In this document: piece after piece, positions 62,501 to 64,000 of the stretch
Layout of the letters: each line of letters opens with the position of its first letter
How positions within the stretch are numbered: position 1 is the stretch's first letter
From: CAZJYI01 sp964550025
GTDB taxonomy: Bacteria > Verrucomicrobiota > Kiritimatiellia > UBA8416 > CAYOBW01
Assembly (NCBI GenBank): GCA_964550025.1
Contig: CAZJYI010000002.1
Coordinates: 62,001 to 126,000, forward strand
Direction: 5' to 3'
DNA: 64,000 nt
Made by a program: the position numbers and the translations under genes
The notes under the pieces: generated by a model
What the model was told of the DNA's origin: nothing
The model's database searches: none
The model's input: only the letters and a program-made list of their open reading frames with translations

Positions 62501-62721
62501 AGGAATCGGCGGCGTATCGGGAGGCCCTGTCGATCATCCGGAGTGGCGGAGAGCGGCTGAAGATGAAACCGCGCTGTGACATGCCGGGGTTCGTGCTCTG
62601 CGAAACCGACCGCAGGCGGTTGGCCCGATACGCCCGACTGACGGATATCGAGAGGAAGTTCCGAGCCGCCGTCCGTGAGAACCGCAAACTGTACGACCGC
62701 GATATGCGCAACCCGGACTGA
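59551..62721 (+). CDS. HzsA-related secreted diheme c-type protein with TolB/PD40-like repeats
   Basis: 1056 residues with a signal peptide (SAVFFCLAAMLSCTALCAEE). An N-terminal beta-sandwich (about 25-185, VVFDFESGDLQGWRVVEG) is followed by a linker helix region and a propeller with PD40/TolB-like blades (PIYLPDGGIAFTSTRERKYN, LMPDGRILYARWEYVDRN, HGLWTVNPDGTG). The C-terminal part has two heme-c sites, CVGCH (756-760) and CVKCH (808-812), and helices. This order matches proteins named HzsA-related after the hydrazine synthase alpha subunit of anammox bacteria, but hydrazine synthesis should not be inferred. It probably acts in periplasmic electron transfer or redox chemistry. The start overlaps the arsM stop by four bases, implying coupled translation. 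Confidence 0.75.
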   Translation: MIDNMRSAVFFCLAAMLSCTALCAEEQVVFDFESGDLQGWRVVEGQFDYFVSDRPTFHNRYPDYPDRKYNKQGTYYLSTVEQQPGRPSNDRMTGVAESPVFFLEGPAMSMLVGSGTQPGTYVALCTLDGNEVLKARGRAGTEAMQRVAWHAPQLVGKKVYLKMVDRETGGWGHVTLDDFHARGGIDTEATKQRFAEVDERRARRERKKRFESLNMAGLRMAIEDLTVTFGPRYPRGKEFLAALDRLEGDIMGDSSGAGDAMARLRREALVANPLVSEHPIVYVARIQYPYGGHHAIDTHHHTDENNTRRFKSGGALKAIHFGNGDATKTLVAPAEGMVREPDIHFSGRRIVFAMRRHVGEDYHIWEIDVDPATVMEAGVGEPLQLTCLNEVSDIDPIYLPDGGIAFTSTRERKYNMCSRDVGANLFRMESDGANVCQITKNTLYDNHAALMPDGRILYARWEYVDRNFGDAHGLWTVNPDGTGQAIYWANNTASPGAVFNARVIPGTERIVCIFGPHHNWLWGSLAIVDRGLGMDVDRENRDAIVRIWPPDHMQYIGQGNWDMFGQGTRPRYCDPYPLSEKYFLCSKETGEGVQMGLFLVDVFGNELLLHKEGASPMGCYDPMPLTPRRRPPVIPVRRTYANDNGLVYVQDIYQGTHMKGVKRGSIKFLRVVESPPKQSWSWGNWGGQGYQAPGMNWHSFENKRILGTVPVEVDGSAYFEVPCDRFIYFQALDRDGMMVQSMRSGTVLQSGEKVSCVGCHEDRLQGPATVAKTTMAMSRPPSTLRDWYGPPRLFSYMREVQPVFDTHCVKCHDFGKAKGALVLAGDRNPYFNASYVDLWLWHKKRIRCVGGGPASIQAARSWGSHPSLLSRIHRPMSNEEVAALNDRERKLRELHGDVKLSREDLDRINTWLDLNGVYYPSYLTAYPGDMAVSGRSPLSGAELKRIKQLTGMGVGDQKHNRRKPGPLLSFERPALSPCLQALDKESAAYREALSIIRSGGERLKMKPRCDMPGFVLCETDRRRLARYARLTDIERKFRAAVRENRKLYDRDMRNPD

Positions 62722-63147
62722 ACCGGACTTCTCGTTCGGATGGCGAAGCGGCTGACGGCCTACCGTTCTCCTTCGTAGTCGTACGACTGGTGCCTGCGGC
62801 TGATCTCGAACAGGTCGCCGCGTTGCCCTTCTGCCCGGAGCACCAGTACACCGCGTCGCAGCCGGCGCGCATGTCGAGAAGTTGCCGAATCCGCCTCCTG
62901 TTCATTCCGTTCGTCTCCGAACACTTCGTGAACACACGCCACCTGGCGTGTGGCCAGTTGCCGAGACACCCGGCCTGCTCTAACGCGTTGCTGTAAAACG
63001 TCTTGGGGGCCTGATCGCTCTCTGGCATCCAATATGCATAGCGTCTCAACGAAGGGGGAGGGGCAACCACATGACGGGGCAGCCATCTTGTATCACTCAA
63101 TCGATACCTACCCGTCCACGGGCGGGAACCTGCGAAGGGAGCATTCC
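62722..63147. other. Spacer with a possible frameshifted gene remnant on the reverse strand
   Basis: No confident gene. On the reverse strand two overlapping frames each give short protein-like pieces: LLDMRAGCDAVYWCSGQKG in one frame and GDLFEISRRHQSYDYEGER followed by TAG in another, ending near 62760. Together they look like one degraded, frameshifted coding fragment that I cannot name. The right end holds the AAGGGAG ribosome-binding site for the next gene. Confidence 0.3.
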
Positions 63148-64000
63148 ATGACCCGTTGGATGACAATCGCCGTAGCGGCGTTGCTGGCGACGACCGCCGC
63201 CGGTCAGTGGCGCACGCAACAAGCCCAGCTCGTCAAGGGCTGGAACGCGGTCTACGTCAACGTCGACCCCGTGCCGTGGGATTGCGACGCGGTGTTCGGG
63301 CCGTTGCCGGTCCACAGCGTATGGAAGTTCGACCGTCAATTCAGCACAGTCCAATTCACGGAGGACCCACAAACGCTCTTCGGCGAACCGGCCCACTGGC
63401 TCGTCTGGTATCACCCCACGAACTCGATGTCGTTCCTGACCACGCTCCAGCAAATGCGCGGGGGTCAGGCATACCTGGTCAAGGCCGACCAGCCCTGCAT
63501 GCTCACGATGAAGGGTGTGGCCGTGCTGCCGACGGCGAACTGGCTCCCGGAGGAGCTCAATTTCATGGGTTTCCCGGTCGGGACGGCCACGCCGCCGTCC
63601 TTTGAAGCCTGGTTCGCCCCCACCCCCGCCATCGACACGTCAATCGGCGTGCGACAGACGGTCTACGAAATGACGGCCTCGGGCGTGCCACGCGAGATCC
63701 GCCAGACAGGGATCACGACCATCGCACCGGGCGCGGCCTATTGGGTCAGATGCCAGCGGCCGACGGACTACGTGGCGCCGTTCGACGTGGATGTCGGCGC
63801 CGACCGTGGCATGCACTTCGGCGACGATATCGCCACGGAAGTGCTCTCCATCGCCAACCGGTCCAGTACCGACGGCATCACGGTGGAGATTCGGCAACTC
63901 CCGTCGGAGACGCCTCCCTGGGGCTATCCCGGACTGGAGGGCGAGGTGCCCCTTTCCTACTACGAGACGGAAGGCGGTATCGGCTGGACTAACCTGCCGG
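63148..64000 (+). CDS. Secreted protein of unknown function, truncated by the window edge
   Basis: At least 284 residues; the frame is open to the right edge. The ATG at 63148 is preceded by AAGGGAG. It has a short signal peptide (MTIAVAALLATTAAG) and then WRTQQAQLVKGWNAVYVNVDP, an opening I associate with large exported proteins of Kiritimatiellota and relatives. The visible part is beta-rich (HWLVWYHPTNSMSFLTTL, GGQAYLVKADQPCMLTM, GAAYWVRCQRPTD). The full protein may carry repeat or LamG-type modules beyond the edge. Function unknown. Confidence 0.7.
   Translation, partial: MTRWMTIAVAALLATTAAGQWRTQQAQLVKGWNAVYVNVDPVPWDCDAVFGPLPVHSVWKFDRQFSTVQFTEDPQTLFGEPAHWLVWYHPTNSMSFLTTLQQMRGGQAYLVKADQPCMLTMKGVAVLPTANWLPEELNFMGFPVGTATPPSFEAWFAPTPAIDTSIGVRQTVYEMTASGVPREIRQTGITTIAPGAAYWVRCQRPTDYVAPFDVDVGADRGMHFGDDIATEVLSIANRSSTDGITVEIRQLPSETPPWGYPGLEGEVPLSYYETEGGIGWTNLP

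Noticed and set aside
59551..62721. Considered calling this gene hydrazine synthase (anammox)
   Set aside because: Only the HzsA-like architecture is seen. No HzsB/HzsC partners are present, and HzsA-related proteins are widespread outside anammox bacteria.

Overview
The window is a GC-rich bacterial chromosome segment. It is most likely from the PVC superphylum, with Kiritimatiellota or a neighbouring Planctomycetes/Lentisphaerae-type lineage as the best guess. The reasons are a double-length, four-ATPase UvrA of the kind known from Chlamydiae; a sulfatase and glycoside hydrolase locus; secreted PQQ-like propeller proteins with LamG domains; an HzsA-related c-type cytochrome protein; and very large secreted proteins built from Fn3-like, Calx-beta, DUF2341 and LamG modules. 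The lineage is inferred from gene content only. No rRNA or tRNA gene was seen.

Layout. 1-4.4 kb: end of an ornithine carbamoyltransferase, an aspartate carbamoyltransferase, then a tightly packed reverse-strand operon (TraB/GumN protein, DUF4404, RsmE, RlmB). 4.5-10 kb: giant UvrA, transcribed divergently from that operon. 10-15.7 kb: a GH5 hydrolase, a secreted jelly-roll protein, a DUF6504 protein, an FAD oxidoreductase and a TIM-barrel protein. 15.7-18.9 kb: a signalling operon of anchored NMT1-like binding protein, histidine kinase and REC-only regulator. 19-25.5 kb: IspH and two PQQ-like propeller proteins. 25.7-28.4 kb: a HAAS/signal-peptidase-fold protein with its PadR regulator (overlapping promoter and operator), and a GspE/PilB-type ATPase with an unusual N-terminus. 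28.5-45.2 kb: a secreted propeller-like protein and two adjacent giant surface-protein paralogs of 2473 and 2428 residues. 45.2-46 kb: two gene remnants. 46-54.3 kb: a sugar-scavenging locus (sulfatase, GH78 rhamnosidase, ABC binding lipoprotein and two permeases, without an ATPase). 54.5-62.7 kb: a second methyltransferase-like/PQQ/LamG protein, ArsM, and an HzsA-related diheme protein whose start overlaps the arsM stop. 63.1 kb to the end: a truncated secreted protein.

Themes. Much of the window is devoted to exported proteins that probably bind, desulfate or cleave polysaccharides. Between these genes, and sometimes inside their ends or linkers, lie short word-repeat elements, several arranged as long imperfect inverted repeats: near 10.04-10.24, 11.88-12.02, 19.93-20.00, 22.05, 25.55-25.66 and 51.73-51.86 kb. 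They use at least six different words but share one architecture. I regard these elements, the module swap between the giant paralogs, the serine-less signal-peptidase-fold protein next to PadR, the fused ATPase, and the arsM/HzsA-related pair as the points most worth a second look.
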